Positions 1-7,435 of a stretch of DNA of 29,985 nucleotides are shown here, piece after piece (within the stretch, counting starts at the first letter, position 1; each line of letters opens with the position of its first letter). The notes beneath the pieces were generated by a model. That model made no database searches. It was given only the letters and a program-made list of their open reading frames with translations, and had not been told where the DNA came from. Origin of the DNA: Spirochaetaceae bacterium (GTDB taxonomy: Bacteria > Spirochaetota > Spirochaetia > Treponematales > Breznakiellaceae); the NCBI GenBank assembly GCA_031288215.1, contig JAITRV010000063.1:1-29985 (forward strand), given 5' to 3'. The position numbers and the translations under genes were made by a program.

Positions 1-249
1 TCCAATCTCATCAACTGGGGGATGCTGCCCCTGCTGGTTTCCGATGAAAAGGTCTTTTCATTGGGGGATTATGTGTTCCTGCCGGGTATCAGGCAGGCGG
101 TCATCGCAAAGACTGAACCGTTGTCAGGCTATGTGATCGGGAAGGGGATTACGGAAATATCCCTCTCCCTCGGTCCCCTCAACGACACGGAGCGCCGGAT
201 CCTTGCGGATGGCTGCCTGATTAACTATTATGCCGTGCCCCCGTCATAA
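1..249 (+). CDS. Aconitase-family hydratase, C-terminal fragment (5' end outside window)
   Basis: The frame is open from base 1 and ends at TAA 247-249, giving the last 82 residues. It begins SNLINWGMLP and continues with a GDYVFLPGI stretch, a beta-rich segment and a final DGCLINYY motif. From knowledge of the family, this matches the C-terminal swivel domain of bacterial aconitase-like hydratases (YbhJ-type and related), where NxINWGMLPF is a signature. The iron-sulphur ligands lie upstream and cannot be checked. Its place directly before a citrate lyase operon fits a role in interconverting citrate and isocitrate, but the exact substrate is inferred. A GC-rich hairpin follows the stop codon. 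Confidence 0.75.
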   Translation, partial: SNLINWGMLPLLVSDEKVFSLGDYVFLPGIRQAVIAKTEPLSGYVIGKGITEISLSLGPLNDTERRILADGCLINYYAVPPS

Positions 250-261
250 GGGCCGCGGCAG

Positions 262-289
262 TCCCCGCCGCGTTGTATGCGCGGGGGGA
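262..289 (+). terminator. Bulged GC-rich hairpin between hydratase and citD (attenuator-like)
   Basis: TCCCC (262-266) pairs with GGGGA (285-289), and CCGCG (268-272) pairs with CGCGG (280-284). G267 is bulged and the loop is TTGTATG. The 10-bp stem is followed only by TTTC, so it is a weak terminator at best. It could attenuate or protect the citD-E-F-C-XG message. I see no clear promoter between it and citD. Confidence 0.45.
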
Positions 290-315
290 TTTCAAACCTA
301 TCATGAGGTTAAGCT

Positions 316-621
316 ATGGAGATAATACAGACGAGCGTCGCCGGTACCTTGGAATCAAGCGATATTATGATTACCGTTGAACCGGCGCCGTCGGGGATTC
401 AGATTGAGCCGGAAATTCAGATTGAATTAAAGAGCGTCGTGGAAAAGCAGTTCGGAAAGGATATCCTGCGGGTGGTACGCCAAACCCTCTCGGATTTGCA
501 GGTAAAGGCGGCAAAAGTCACGGTGGTGGATAAGGGCGCGCTGGATTGTACGATTGAGGCGCGGCTTAAAACGGCGGTGTACCGGGCCGCGGGCAGCGGC
601 AATTATATATGGAATACGTAA
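316..621 (+). CDS. citD: Citrate lyase acyl carrier protein (gamma subunit)
   Basis: This 101-residue protein has the usual CitD length. The N-terminal AGTLESSD motif contains Ser14, the residue expected to carry the 2'-(5''-triphosphoribosyl)-3'-dephospho-CoA group. In the citrate lyase complex this arm shuttles acetyl and citryl thioesters between the alpha and beta subunits. A GAGG at 305-308 lies seven bases before the ATG. The gene is followed after a single base by citE, so the two are probably translationally coupled. It is the first gene of the order citD-citE-citF-citC-citXG. Identification rests on the attachment motif, the size and the neighbours, which are all consistent. Confidence 0.93.
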   Translation: MEIIQTSVAGTLESSDIMITVEPAPSGIQIEPEIQIELKSVVEKQFGKDILRVVRQTLSDLQVKAAKVTVVDKGALDCTIEARLKTAVYRAAGSGNYIWNT

Positions 622-622
622 A

Positions 623-1522
623 ATGAAACAATTACGCAGAACGATGTTATATGTACCGGGCAATAATCCCGCCATGATTCAGGACGCGGGGATCTACCAG
701 GCCGACTGTATTATGTTTGATCTGGAAGATTCGGTTTCGGTCAACGAAAAGGACGCCGCGCGTTTTTTGGTATTTCAGGCCCTTCAGACCTGTTCGTTCC
801 CCCAAAAGGAACTGGTGGTCCGGATCAATGACCCCCATACCCAGCTCGGCAAGGATGACCTGGCGGCGATAGTGCGGACCCGGAAGGCGGTGATCCGGCT
901 GCCGAAAACCGAGTGCGCCCAAGACGTTCTTGATTGCGAGGCTCAGATTGAAGGGATTGAAAGAGAGATCGGCGCGGAGATAGGCTCCACGCCGATGATG
1001 GCGGCGGTTGAAAGCGCCGCGGGGGTGCTGAACGCCAAAGAAATCGCCTTTGCGAGCAAACGGCTCATCGGCATCGCCCTCGGCGCGGAAGATTATGTTA
1101 CCGACCTTAAAACGACCCGCTCCCCTGAGGGGATTGAACTGTTGTTTGGGCGGAGCATGGTGCTCCTCGCCGCCCGCACCGCGGGGATTGACGCCATTGA
1201 CACGGTATTTTCCGACGTGAACGACGAAGCGGGCCTGCGGCGGGAGACTACCCTCATCAAGCAGCTCGGCTTTGACGGCAAGAGCATCATCAACCCCCGG
1301 CAAATCAAAATCGTCCACGAGGTATTCACCCCCATCGAAAAGGATATTAAGAAAGCCCTGGCGGTTCTTGAGGCAATCAAGGAAGCGGAGAAGAACGGAT
1401 CCGGCGTTATTTCCTTGAACGGCAAAATGATCGATAAGCCGGTGGTTGAACGGGCGCGGCGTTTCCTGGATTTGGCCCGCGCCGCCGGCATTGAGATAGA
1501 AGAACAGGAGAAATCACTATGA
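623..1522 (+). CDS. citE: Citrate lyase beta subunit (citryl-ACP lyase)
   Basis: This is a 299-residue CitE of the HpcH/HpaI aldolase-like TIM-barrel family. It cleaves citryl-S-ACP to oxaloacetate and acetyl-S-ACP. Visible signatures are LRRTMLYVPGNNP at the N terminus, DLEDSV at residues 33-38 (acidic metal and substrate site), an arginine-containing VVRIND near 65-70, and a GKSIINPRQI segment in the second half. The frame is open further upstream, but ATG 623 is chosen because it gives the standard CitE N terminus and lies one base after the citD stop. It ends in an ATGA overlap with citF. The ribosome site is weak, which suggests coupling to citD. Confidence 0.95.
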   Translation: MKQLRRTMLYVPGNNPAMIQDAGIYQADCIMFDLEDSVSVNEKDAARFLVFQALQTCSFPQKELVVRINDPHTQLGKDDLAAIVRTRKAVIRLPKTECAQDVLDCEAQIEGIEREIGAEIGSTPMMAAVESAAGVLNAKEIAFASKRLIGIALGAEDYVTDLKTTRSPEGIELLFGRSMVLLAARTAGIDAIDTVFSDVNDEAGLRRETTLIKQLGFDGKSIINPRQIKIVHEVFTPIEKDIKKALAVLEAIKEAEKNGSGVISLNGKMIDKPVVERARRFLDLARAAGIEIEEQEKSL

Positions 1523-3054
1523 GCGGAGATGCTTTTAATACCATTCCGGGCTTTAAGGAACTAAAAGGGGTGGGAGGGGCTTTTGACGTTGAGGCGCTGC
1601 AAAAAGACGTGAGCACCCTGGCCCAGCGGGAAAAGTCCCATAACAAAATTGTGCCCTCCCTGGAAGACGCGGTCCGCCGGGCGGGGCTCAAAGACGGCAT
1701 GACGATTTCCTTTCACCACCATTTCCGGGGGGGCGATTATATCGTAAACATGGTGATCGACATCCTGGCGAAGATGGGGTTTAAGAACCTCGTCTTAGCC
1801 GCTTCGTCGTTGACCGACTGCCATGAGCCCCTGATCAAACATATCAAGAACGGCGTTATCCGCCGGATTGAGACCAGCGGTCTTCGGGGCAAGCTGGCGG
1901 ACGCCATATCCGGCGGCCTCATGGATATTCCCGTGGTATTCCGGTCCCACGGCGGACGGGCCTATGCGATTGAAACCGGCGAACTTCCTATTGATGTCGC
2001 CTTTCTCGGCGCCCCCTCCTGCGATCCCTTCGGCAATGCCAACGGCTATTCCCGGGATAATGACAGCGGGGTAAAATGCGGCTCCATGGGCTATGCCAAA
2101 GGGGACGCGCAGTATGCGAAAAAAACCGTCATCATCACCAATAATATCGTCCCCTTCCCGAATGTGCCCTTCGGTATTCCTGAAAGCGACGTGGACTATA
2201 TTGTGGAGGTGGAGGAAATCGGGGACCCTGCGGGGATCATGTCCGGGGCGACCCGTTTTACCAGCAATCCCAAGGAATTGGTCATGGCGGAACTCTCCGC
2301 CGAAGTCATCGAAGCCAGCGGACGCCTCGTAAACGGCTTTTCCTTTCAAACCGGTACCGGCGGCGCCTCCCTGGCGGTTACCCGGTTCTTGCGGGACAAG
2401 ATGCTCGCCAAGGGTATCACCGCGAGTTTCGCCCTGGGGGGTATTACCGGCTCCATTGTGGAACTTCACGAGGAAGGGCTCATCAAGAAACTCTTGGACG
2501 TGCAGGGCTTTGACCTCAAAGCAGCGGATTCCCTCAAGAACAACCGCTTCCACCACCAGATATCCGCATCCTACTACGCCAGCCCCCAGGGAGACGGCGC
2601 GGCGGTGAACCAGCTTGACGTGGTGGTGCTTTCCGCCCTGGAAGCGGATGTCAATTTTAACGTCAATGTGCTGACCGGATCCGACGGGGTTATCCGGGGC
2701 GCCGTCGGCGGCCATCAGGACACGGCCTACGGCGCCTCGGTGTCGATTGTGGTGTGCCCCCTCACCCGGGGACGGATTCCCTGCCTGGTTGAACGGGTGG
2801 GCGCCCTGGTGACCCCGGGTAAGACGGTGGACGTGATCGTGACCGAATACGGCGTGGCGGTCAATCCACGTCGTCCCGATTTGATTGAACGGTTGAAAAA
2901 GAGCAGGATTCCCCTGCGCGCTATTGAAGACCTGCGGCGGCAGACCGAGGGGATGGTCGGAAAACCGGACCCGGTTGAATTTACCGATAAGGTCGTGGGG
3001 CTCATCACCTACCGGGACGGCAGCATCATAGACCTTATCCGTCAGGTCAAATAG
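1519..3054 (+). CDS. citF: Citrate lyase alpha subunit (citrate:acetyl-ACP transferase)
   Basis: This is a 511-residue CitF of normal length. It exchanges the acetyl group on the carrier protein for citrate, making citryl-S-ACP for CitE. The N-terminal part carries a HHHFRGGD segment (residues 66-73), and the rest shows the CoA-transferase-like fold typical of the family, including Gly-rich stretches such as FQTGTGGASL and TGSDGVIRGAVGGH. The start overlaps the citE stop as ATGA (1519-1522), with an AGGAG ribosome site about eight bases upstream. Together with citD and citE it completes the three structural subunits of the lyase. Confidence 0.96.
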   Translation: MSGDAFNTIPGFKELKGVGGAFDVEALQKDVSTLAQREKSHNKIVPSLEDAVRRAGLKDGMTISFHHHFRGGDYIVNMVIDILAKMGFKNLVLAASSLTDCHEPLIKHIKNGVIRRIETSGLRGKLADAISGGLMDIPVVFRSHGGRAYAIETGELPIDVAFLGAPSCDPFGNANGYSRDNDSGVKCGSMGYAKGDAQYAKKTVIITNNIVPFPNVPFGIPESDVDYIVEVEEIGDPAGIMSGATRFTSNPKELVMAELSAEVIEASGRLVNGFSFQTGTGGASLAVTRFLRDKMLAKGITASFALGGITGSIVELHEEGLIKKLLDVQGFDLKAADSLKNNRFHHQISASYYASPQGDGAAVNQLDVVVLSALEADVNFNVNVLTGSDGVIRGAVGGHQDTAYGASVSIVVCPLTRGRIPCLVERVGALVTPGKTVDVIVTEYGVAVNPRRPDLIERLKKSRIPLRAIEDLRRQTEGMVGKPDPVEFTDKVVGLITYRDGSIIDLIRQVK

Positions 3055-3059
3055 CGGCG

Positions 3060-4046
3060 ATGGAATGCGTCTATGGCGCCCCCTTCCGGGGGGCGGCGCT
3101 GGAAAGACTCAAGGGCTTTCTCGGGAGCTGCGGCATCCGTTACGACGAAGGGGTTGAGTTTTCGGTATGCCTCCGCGAAGGGGATGCCCTTGCCGCTTCC
3201 GGTTCCCTGGACGGGAATGTCCTCAAGTGTATTGCCGTATCCCCCGCCCGCCAGAACGAAGGGCTTACCGCCCCGGTGGTAACGGAACTCATCAAGGAAG
3301 CCTTCCGGAGGGGGCGCAGCCACCTGTTTCTCTTTACCAAGCCGGAACACCGGGAGCGCTTTCAGGAACTGGGTTTTTATCCTATCTCCCGGACCGACGA
3401 GGTCCTCTTGATGGAGAACAAAAAAGACGGCATCCAGGCCTTTGTGGCCCGCTTGCCCAGGCCTCCGGGAGACCGTATCGGCGCGATTGTGGCAAATTGC
3501 AATCCCCTTACCCGGGGGCATTTATATTTGATAGAAACCGCGGCGGCCTCCTGTGACGTGCTGCATCTCTTTATCCTCTCGGAAGATAAAAGCGACTTTT
3601 CGGCCCAGGCGCGGCGGGATTTGGCGATCCGGGGGACCGCCCATATTCCCCAGGTGGTGGTGCAGCCCACGGGGCCCTATCTTATTTCCGCGGCGACCTT
3701 TCCCGACTATTTTCTCAAAGATCCCGCCGCGGCGCGGGAGGCCAACGGCAGCCTGGACCTGAAGATCTTCGCGGAACATTTTGCCCGGCCTTTGGGTATC
3801 CGCCGCCGTTTTGTCGGCGACGAACCCTACAGCCCCCTGACCGCGGCCTATAACCGCCGGATGCGGACAAGTCTGCCCGCCTACGGCATCGAGGTGGTCG
3901 AGATTCCCCGGCTGGAGGCCGGGGGCGGCCCCATCAGCGCAAGCCGGGTGCGGGCTTTGTTTAAGGCGGGGGACCTGGAGGCGATCGGGACCATCGTGCC
4001 CCCCGTAACCTACCGCTACCTTGCTTCCCTCCTTTCCCCGTCATGA
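3060..4046 (+). CDS. citC: [Citrate (pro-3S)-lyase] ligase
   Basis: This 328-residue protein activates citrate lyase by ATP-dependent acetylation of the thiol of its prosthetic group. The first ~120 residues resemble a GNAT-like domain. From about residue 139 a nucleotidyltransferase domain begins, with NPLTRGH (HxGH-like nucleotide site, TRGH at 151-154) and a later SASRVRALF motif. The ATG at 3060 is five bases after the citF stop and has no strong Shine-Dalgarno sequence, so translation probably depends on citF. The C-terminal end overlaps the next gene by ATGA. In many bacteria citC precedes citD, so its position after citF is a small difference in order. Confidence 0.93.
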   Translation: MECVYGAPFRGAALERLKGFLGSCGIRYDEGVEFSVCLREGDALAASGSLDGNVLKCIAVSPARQNEGLTAPVVTELIKEAFRRGRSHLFLFTKPEHRERFQELGFYPISRTDEVLLMENKKDGIQAFVARLPRPPGDRIGAIVANCNPLTRGHLYLIETAAASCDVLHLFILSEDKSDFSAQARRDLAIRGTAHIPQVVVQPTGPYLISAATFPDYFLKDPAAAREANGSLDLKIFAEHFARPLGIRRRFVGDEPYSPLTAAYNRRMRTSLPAYGIEVVEIPRLEAGGGPISASRVRALFKAGDLEAIGTIVPPVTYRYLASLLSPS

Positions 4047-5452
4047 AGAGCGCCGGCGGCCGCCTCCCCGGGGCCTTCGCGGGATGCGAAGCGGTTTCCC
4101 TGGAAATGGCGCTTGCCCTTCGGGATAGACGCCTCCTGCGGCAGCGGGAACTCCTCGCGCTCTATCGGGCTCCCCTGCTATGCCTCAGCCTCAACATCCC
4201 CGGCCCGTATAAACGCTTTCCCCTGGCCGACCGGTGTTTTGAGGAGGCCCGGGAGGCCCTTCGCCTTACCCTGGAAGCGGAGGGGATCCCCCTCCGCATG
4301 GAGGAGGCCTCCGCGGAAGCCGCCGGGTATACCGCCTTTTTCGTGCCGGGAAAGCCGGGGGAGACCCTCGACCTGCGGGAAATCAAGGCGCTTACCGTGG
4401 ACCTTGAAGCCCGTCATCCCGCGGGGCGGCTCTTTGACATCGACCTCCTCAGCCCGGAGGGAGAAAAGATTTCCCGCGCCGATCTGGGGCGGCCGGAGCG
4501 GACCTGCTTCCTCTGCGGCGGCAACGCCTTCGCCTGCGCCCGAAGCCGCGCCCACTCCCTGGAGGAGACCCAGGCCGCGGCCGTCGCCCTGATCGAAGGC
4601 TTCCTCCAGGGGAAGCTGGAAGACCGGATCGGTTCCGCCGCGGTGAAGGCCCTCGTCGGGGAACTGGCGGTTACCCCGAAGCCGGGCCTCGTTGACCGGA
4701 ACAACTGCGGCGCCCACCGGGACATGGATTTTTTTACGTTTATCAATTCCACGGCGGCGCTGATCCCCTATTTCCGATCCTGCGCCGCCGAGGGCTTTCG
4801 GAGCGCGGAGGGCCCCGAGGGGCTTTTCGCCGCCCTCCGGCGGAAGGGGAAGATCGCGGAGCGCGTCATGGGCCGGGCCACCGGCGGCGTCAATACCCAC
4901 CGGGGGATTATCTTTTCCCTGGGGGTATTGAGCGCCGCCTACGGCAGGCTCTACCGCGGCCGGGAGCGGCCCGTCCCGGAGGAGCTTATGGCCCTCTGCC
5001 GGGAGATGACCGCCCCGGTATTGGAGGATTTTTCCGGCGGCGCCGATACGGAAAGCCGCTCCCATGGGGAAGAACTCTACCGCCGCCACGGCATCACCGG
5101 CGTCCGGGGGGAAGCCGCCGCCGGTTTCCCCTCGGTGTGCGGCTTTTCCTACCCCCGCTTCCGCCGGATGCTCGAAGGGGGGCAATGCATCAACGACGCC
5201 GGTATCGCCGCCTTCTTTTCCCTCCTCGCCCACGTCGACGATACCGCCCTGGTCCACCGCTCGGATCTGGACTTCCTGCGAAAGGTCCAGGGGGAACTGC
5301 GGGACTTCCTTGCCGCGGATCCCCCCGTGGAAGCCCTCCGGAGCAAGGCGGCGGAACTGGATGTGCGCTTTACGTCCCTGGGCGTCAGCGCCGGAGGCTG
5401 CGCGGATCTGCTGGCGGTCACCTGGTTTTTACACGCCCTGGACGGCCCCTAA
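4043..5452 (+). CDS. citXG: Fused CitX-CitG: holo-ACP synthase / triphosphoribosyl-dephospho-CoA synthase
   Basis: One 469-residue protein carries both enzymes that build and attach the citrate lyase cofactor. Residues ~15-185 are CitX, the apo-citrate lyase phosphoribosyl-dephospho-CoA transferase, with GPYKRFPLADRCF and a cysteine-containing motif around 155-171 (Cys155, Cys158, Cys165, then RSRAHS). Residues ~195-469 are CitG, which condenses ATP and dephospho-CoA; its TPKPGLVDRNNCGAHRDM signature is at 211-228. Fused CitXG proteins are known, for example in Haemophilus, so the fusion is not new. It overlaps citC by ATGA and is the last gene of the block. It is very GC-rich, and the long antisense frames over it are composition artefacts. 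Confidence 0.92.
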   Translation: MKSAGGRLPGAFAGCEAVSLEMALALRDRRLLRQRELLALYRAPLLCLSLNIPGPYKRFPLADRCFEEAREALRLTLEAEGIPLRMEEASAEAAGYTAFFVPGKPGETLDLREIKALTVDLEARHPAGRLFDIDLLSPEGEKISRADLGRPERTCFLCGGNAFACARSRAHSLEETQAAAVALIEGFLQGKLEDRIGSAAVKALVGELAVTPKPGLVDRNNCGAHRDMDFFTFINSTAALIPYFRSCAAEGFRSAEGPEGLFAALRRKGKIAERVMGRATGGVNTHRGIIFSLGVLSAAYGRLYRGRERPVPEELMALCREMTAPVLEDFSGGADTESRSHGEELYRRHGITGVRGEAAAGFPSVCGFSYPRFRRMLEGGQCINDAGIAAFFSLLAHVDDTALVHRSDLDFLRKVQGELRDFLAADPPVEALRSKAAELDVRFTSLGVSAGGCADLLAVTWFLHALDGP

Positions 5453-5473
5453 GCGGCGGAGACGCCGGAGGGC

Positions 5474-5492
5474 GCCGCCTGAGCCTGGCGGC
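5474..5492 (+). terminator. GC hairpin after citXG, possible weak terminator
   Basis: GCCGCC (5474-5479) pairs with GGCGGC (5487-5492) around a seven-base loop, 22 bases after the citXG stop. The following CCTTAACG is not a real U-tract, so efficient intrinsic termination is doubtful. It may be a stabilising 3' hairpin. Confidence 0.35.
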
Positions 5493-5546
5493 CCTTAACG
5501 TTGAAAACACCTGATACGTTCTGATCGAAAAATCCACAAATGCGAC

Positions 5547-5594
5547 GGACTCCTCAGCCGGCAGGCTGAAAGGGCCTAAACAGCCGTATAGTCC
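5547..5594 (+). other. Leader with alternative hairpins upstream of mraZ
   Basis: TCAGCC (5554-5559) can pair with GGCTGA (5564-5569) over a four-base loop, inside an outer GGACT (5547-5551)/AGTCC (5590-5594) pair. GGCTG 5564-5568 can instead pair with a second CAGCC at 5581-5585. The two pairings exclude each other, as in an attenuator. Whether this region is transcribed into mraZ is unknown. I could not match it to a riboswitch class I know. Confidence 0.35.
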
Positions 5595-5641
5595 CCGGAG
5601 AAAAAAACTTGAGGATTTATATTTTTTCCTGTTTCTGAGGA

Positions 5642-5670
5642 TTGACCAGGAGAAATTTATGTATAACAAT
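5642..5670 (+). promoter_or_regulatory. Candidate sigma70-type promoter for the dcw cluster
   Basis: TTGACC (5642-5647, one mismatch to TTGACA) is followed after 17 bases by AACAAT (5665-5670, two mismatches to TATAAT). TATAAC at 5662-5667 is closer to consensus, but its spacing would be only 14. Transcription would start near 5677, just before the repeat array upstream of mraZ. Confidence 0.35.
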
Positions 5671-5677
5671 AGGTTAA

Positions 5678-5713
5678 GGGGAATTTGGTAGGAAATAGTG
5701 GAAAAAAGTGGAA
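5678..5713 (+). promoter_or_regulatory. Row of GGAA/GTGGAA repeats at ~10-base spacing, candidate MraZ operator
   Basis: Four copies of GGAA begin at 5680, 5691, 5700 and 5710, so steps are 11, 9 and 10 bases. The last two are inside perfect AGTGGAA copies at 5697-5703 and 5707-5713. MraZ is known to bind short direct repeats with about one-turn spacing upstream of its own gene (TGGGN-type in E. coli, AAAGTG-type in Mollicutes). The array runs up to the mraZ start codon, so binding could block both transcription and translation initiation. The assignment is by analogy. Confidence 0.5.
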
Positions 5714-6198
5714 TGAATTTACTAATAGGAGAATTCAATAATACCCTCGATGATAAAGGCCGGGTGAGTCTCCCTTCCCGTTTCCGCACCCTGCTTCCCG
5801 GCAACAAGGTAATCCTGACCCAGGGGGGGGAAGATTGTATTTGGATCTGCCCCCCTGATTTTTGGAATGACCTGTTACAGAAGGTTTTGAAGTCCACTTC
5901 TATCTTTAAGGCCAGTTCCCGGGTGATCCGGCGCCGGATCATTGGGCCTGCTCAAGAAGTGGAAATAGATAAATTGGGCCGTATTTCGATACCCCAGAGT
6001 CTCCGGGAATTTGCGGGACTTTCCCGGGATTGTGTCATTTTGGGACAGTTGGAATATATGGAAATTTGGAACATCGACCGGTATCGCAGCTATAGGGGGT
6101 CTACCGATGAGGAATTCAAGAACAGTTTTGAGGAACTGGAAGCGGTTTTGACCGGGGCGGGGGATGCCCCGGGGGAATCCGGGGAAGAGGGGGCATAG
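5713..6198 (+). CDS. mraZ: Transcriptional regulator MraZ
   Basis: This is a 161-residue MraZ with two AbrB/SpoVT-like DNA-binding repeats. The first contains TLDDKGRVSLPSRFR near the N terminus and the second contains EIDKLGRISIPQSLREFAGL. MraZ forms rings that bind repeats in its own promoter and controls the division and cell-wall cluster it heads. Start choice: ATG 5713 gives the conventional MraZ N terminus (MNLLIGEFNNTLDDKGR). An in-frame GTG at 5698, with AGGAAAT just upstream, would add five residues. The repeats between these two starts look like the protein's own operator. The stop codon overlaps the rsmH GTG by one base. Confidence 0.93.
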   Translation: MNLLIGEFNNTLDDKGRVSLPSRFRTLLPGNKVILTQGGEDCIWICPPDFWNDLLQKVLKSTSIFKASSRVIRRRIIGPAQEVEIDKLGRISIPQSLREFAGLSRDCVILGQLEYMEIWNIDRYRSYRGSTDEEFKNSFEELEAVLTGAGDAPGESGEEGA

Positions 6199-7142
6199 TG
6201 GAAATTGTTCATACTCCGGTGCTGCTGGAAGAGACCCTTCAATACCTTGCCCCCCGGTCCGGGGGGGAACTCATGGTGGATGCCACCCTGGGGGAGGGGG
6301 GCCACAGCGAGGCCTTTCTTTCCCGTTTTCCCGATCTCAGGATAGTCGGGATCGACGCGGACCGGGATATTCAGGAAGTTGCCCGGGAACGGCTCCGGGA
6401 ATTTGGGGACCGGATCCGCTTCTATTCCGGCTGGGCCCAGGATTTTTTTGCGGACCTGCCCCGGGATGAACGGCCCGATACGGTGCTGATAGATCTGGGG
6501 ATCAGCCGCTACCATTACGAAAAATCCCCCCGGGGCTTCAGCTTCAGGAGAGATGAGGTCCTGGATATGCGCCTCGATCCCCGGCGGGGAATCCCCGCGG
6601 CGGAACTCCTGGCCCGGCTTTCGGAAAAGGAACTGGCGGATCTCCTCTTTACCTATGGGGAGGAGCGTTATTCCCGGCGGATCGCCCGGGGGGTGGTGGA
6701 GGCCCGGTCCCATTCGGCCCTCACCACCACTTCCGCCCTGGCGGAGGCGGTGGTAAGGGCGGTGCCGGCCTCCTACCGCCGGGGGGCCATCCACCCGGCA
6801 ACGAAAACCTTCCAGGCCTTACGGATTATGGTCAACGGCGAATTATCCCGGCTTCAGGAGCTTCTGGAGGGGGCCTTGCGGGCTTTGGCCTCCGGGGGGC
6901 GCCTGGGGGTGATAAGTTTTCACTCCCTGGAGGACCGGATCGTAAAAAACTACTTTCGGGAGAAGCATAAGAACTGTACTTGTCCGCCGGAAGCGCCGAT
7001 ATGTACCTGTGAGGGCCGTCGTCTCATCAAGCTGTTGACGCGAAAGCCTGTCTCTCCCACGGAAGCAGAGGCAAAGCGGAATCCCCCCTCCCGGAGCGCT
7101 AAACTCCGGGTCGTCGAAAAAGCTGTGGATGAGGATGGGTGA
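6198..7142 (+). CDS. rsmH: 16S rRNA (cytosine(1402)-N4)-methyltransferase RsmH (MraW)
   Basis: This 314-residue S-adenosylmethionine-dependent enzyme methylates N4 of C1402 in the ribosomal decoding centre. The SAM-binding motif DATLGEGGHS is at residues 28-37, followed by IGIDAD for the ribose-binding acid and DLGIS further on. The family's C-terminal part, with its CTCPP cysteine cluster and the RNPPSRSAKLRVVEK ending, is present. The GTG start overlaps the mraZ stop (TAGTG), with a G-rich ribosome site inside mraZ. It ends in a GTGA overlap with ftsL. Length and motifs are normal. Confidence 0.95.
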   Translation: MEIVHTPVLLEETLQYLAPRSGGELMVDATLGEGGHSEAFLSRFPDLRIVGIDADRDIQEVARERLREFGDRIRFYSGWAQDFFADLPRDERPDTVLIDLGISRYHYEKSPRGFSFRRDEVLDMRLDPRRGIPAAELLARLSEKELADLLFTYGEERYSRRIARGVVEARSHSALTTTSALAEAVVRAVPASYRRGAIHPATKTFQALRIMVNGELSRLQELLEGALRALASGGRLGVISFHSLEDRIVKNYFREKHKNCTCPPEAPICTCEGRRLIKLLTRKPVSPTEAEAKRNPPSRSAKLRVVEKAVDEDG

Positions 7143-7435
7143 GCATGCTGCGGCGCGTGGTTTTGTATTTTATGACCTTGACGATTCCCCTGTTCTTGGG
7201 GCTTGTCGCCTGGCAGGCTACCCGGTATACGGATCTGGAGAAGAAGATCGAAGTTCTCGTAACGGAACAGGAAGAATGGATAGAAAATAATAAGCGGCTC
7301 ATCGCGGGAATCGCGGTGTTATCCTCGGTGGAGCGGATAGAACATATCGCCCGGAACCAGTTGGCCTTGACGAAGAAACGTCCTGAAGATGTCTTGCAGG
7401 TCCAGGTCCGGAGGGAGCGTTCCCAGAATGGATAA
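7139..7435 (+). CDS. ftsL: FtsL-like cell division protein
   Basis: This small 98-residue protein has a short cytoplasmic N terminus, one membrane segment at about residues 6-26 (VVLYFMTLTIPLFLGLVAW region) and a predicted coiled coil from about 32 to 60. It ends in a hydrophilic tail (IEHIARNQLALTKKRPEDVLQV). That architecture and its position after rsmH match FtsL, which joins FtsB and FtsQ to activate septal wall synthesis. Sequence conservation in FtsL is poor, so the call rests on layout and context. The GTG at 7139 overlaps the rsmH stop; ATG 7145, two codons later, is an alternative. ftsI, which usually follows, is absent. Confidence 0.8.
   Translation: MSMLRRVVLYFMTLTIPLFLGLVAWQATRYTDLEKKIEVLVTEQEEWIENNKRLIAGIAVLSSVERIEHIARNQLALTKKRPEDVLQVQVRRERSQNG

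Noticed and set aside
4178..5257. Minus-strand open frame opposite citXG
   Set aside because: Composition shadow; the sense frame has clear CitX and CitG motifs.
5540..5600. Riboswitch (c-di-GMP type) or hammerhead-like ribozyme upstream of mraZ
   Set aside because: CTGAGGAGTCC on the minus strand and short GAAA pieces recall such cores, but the required conserved bases and helices are not all present. Only the alternative hairpins are reported.
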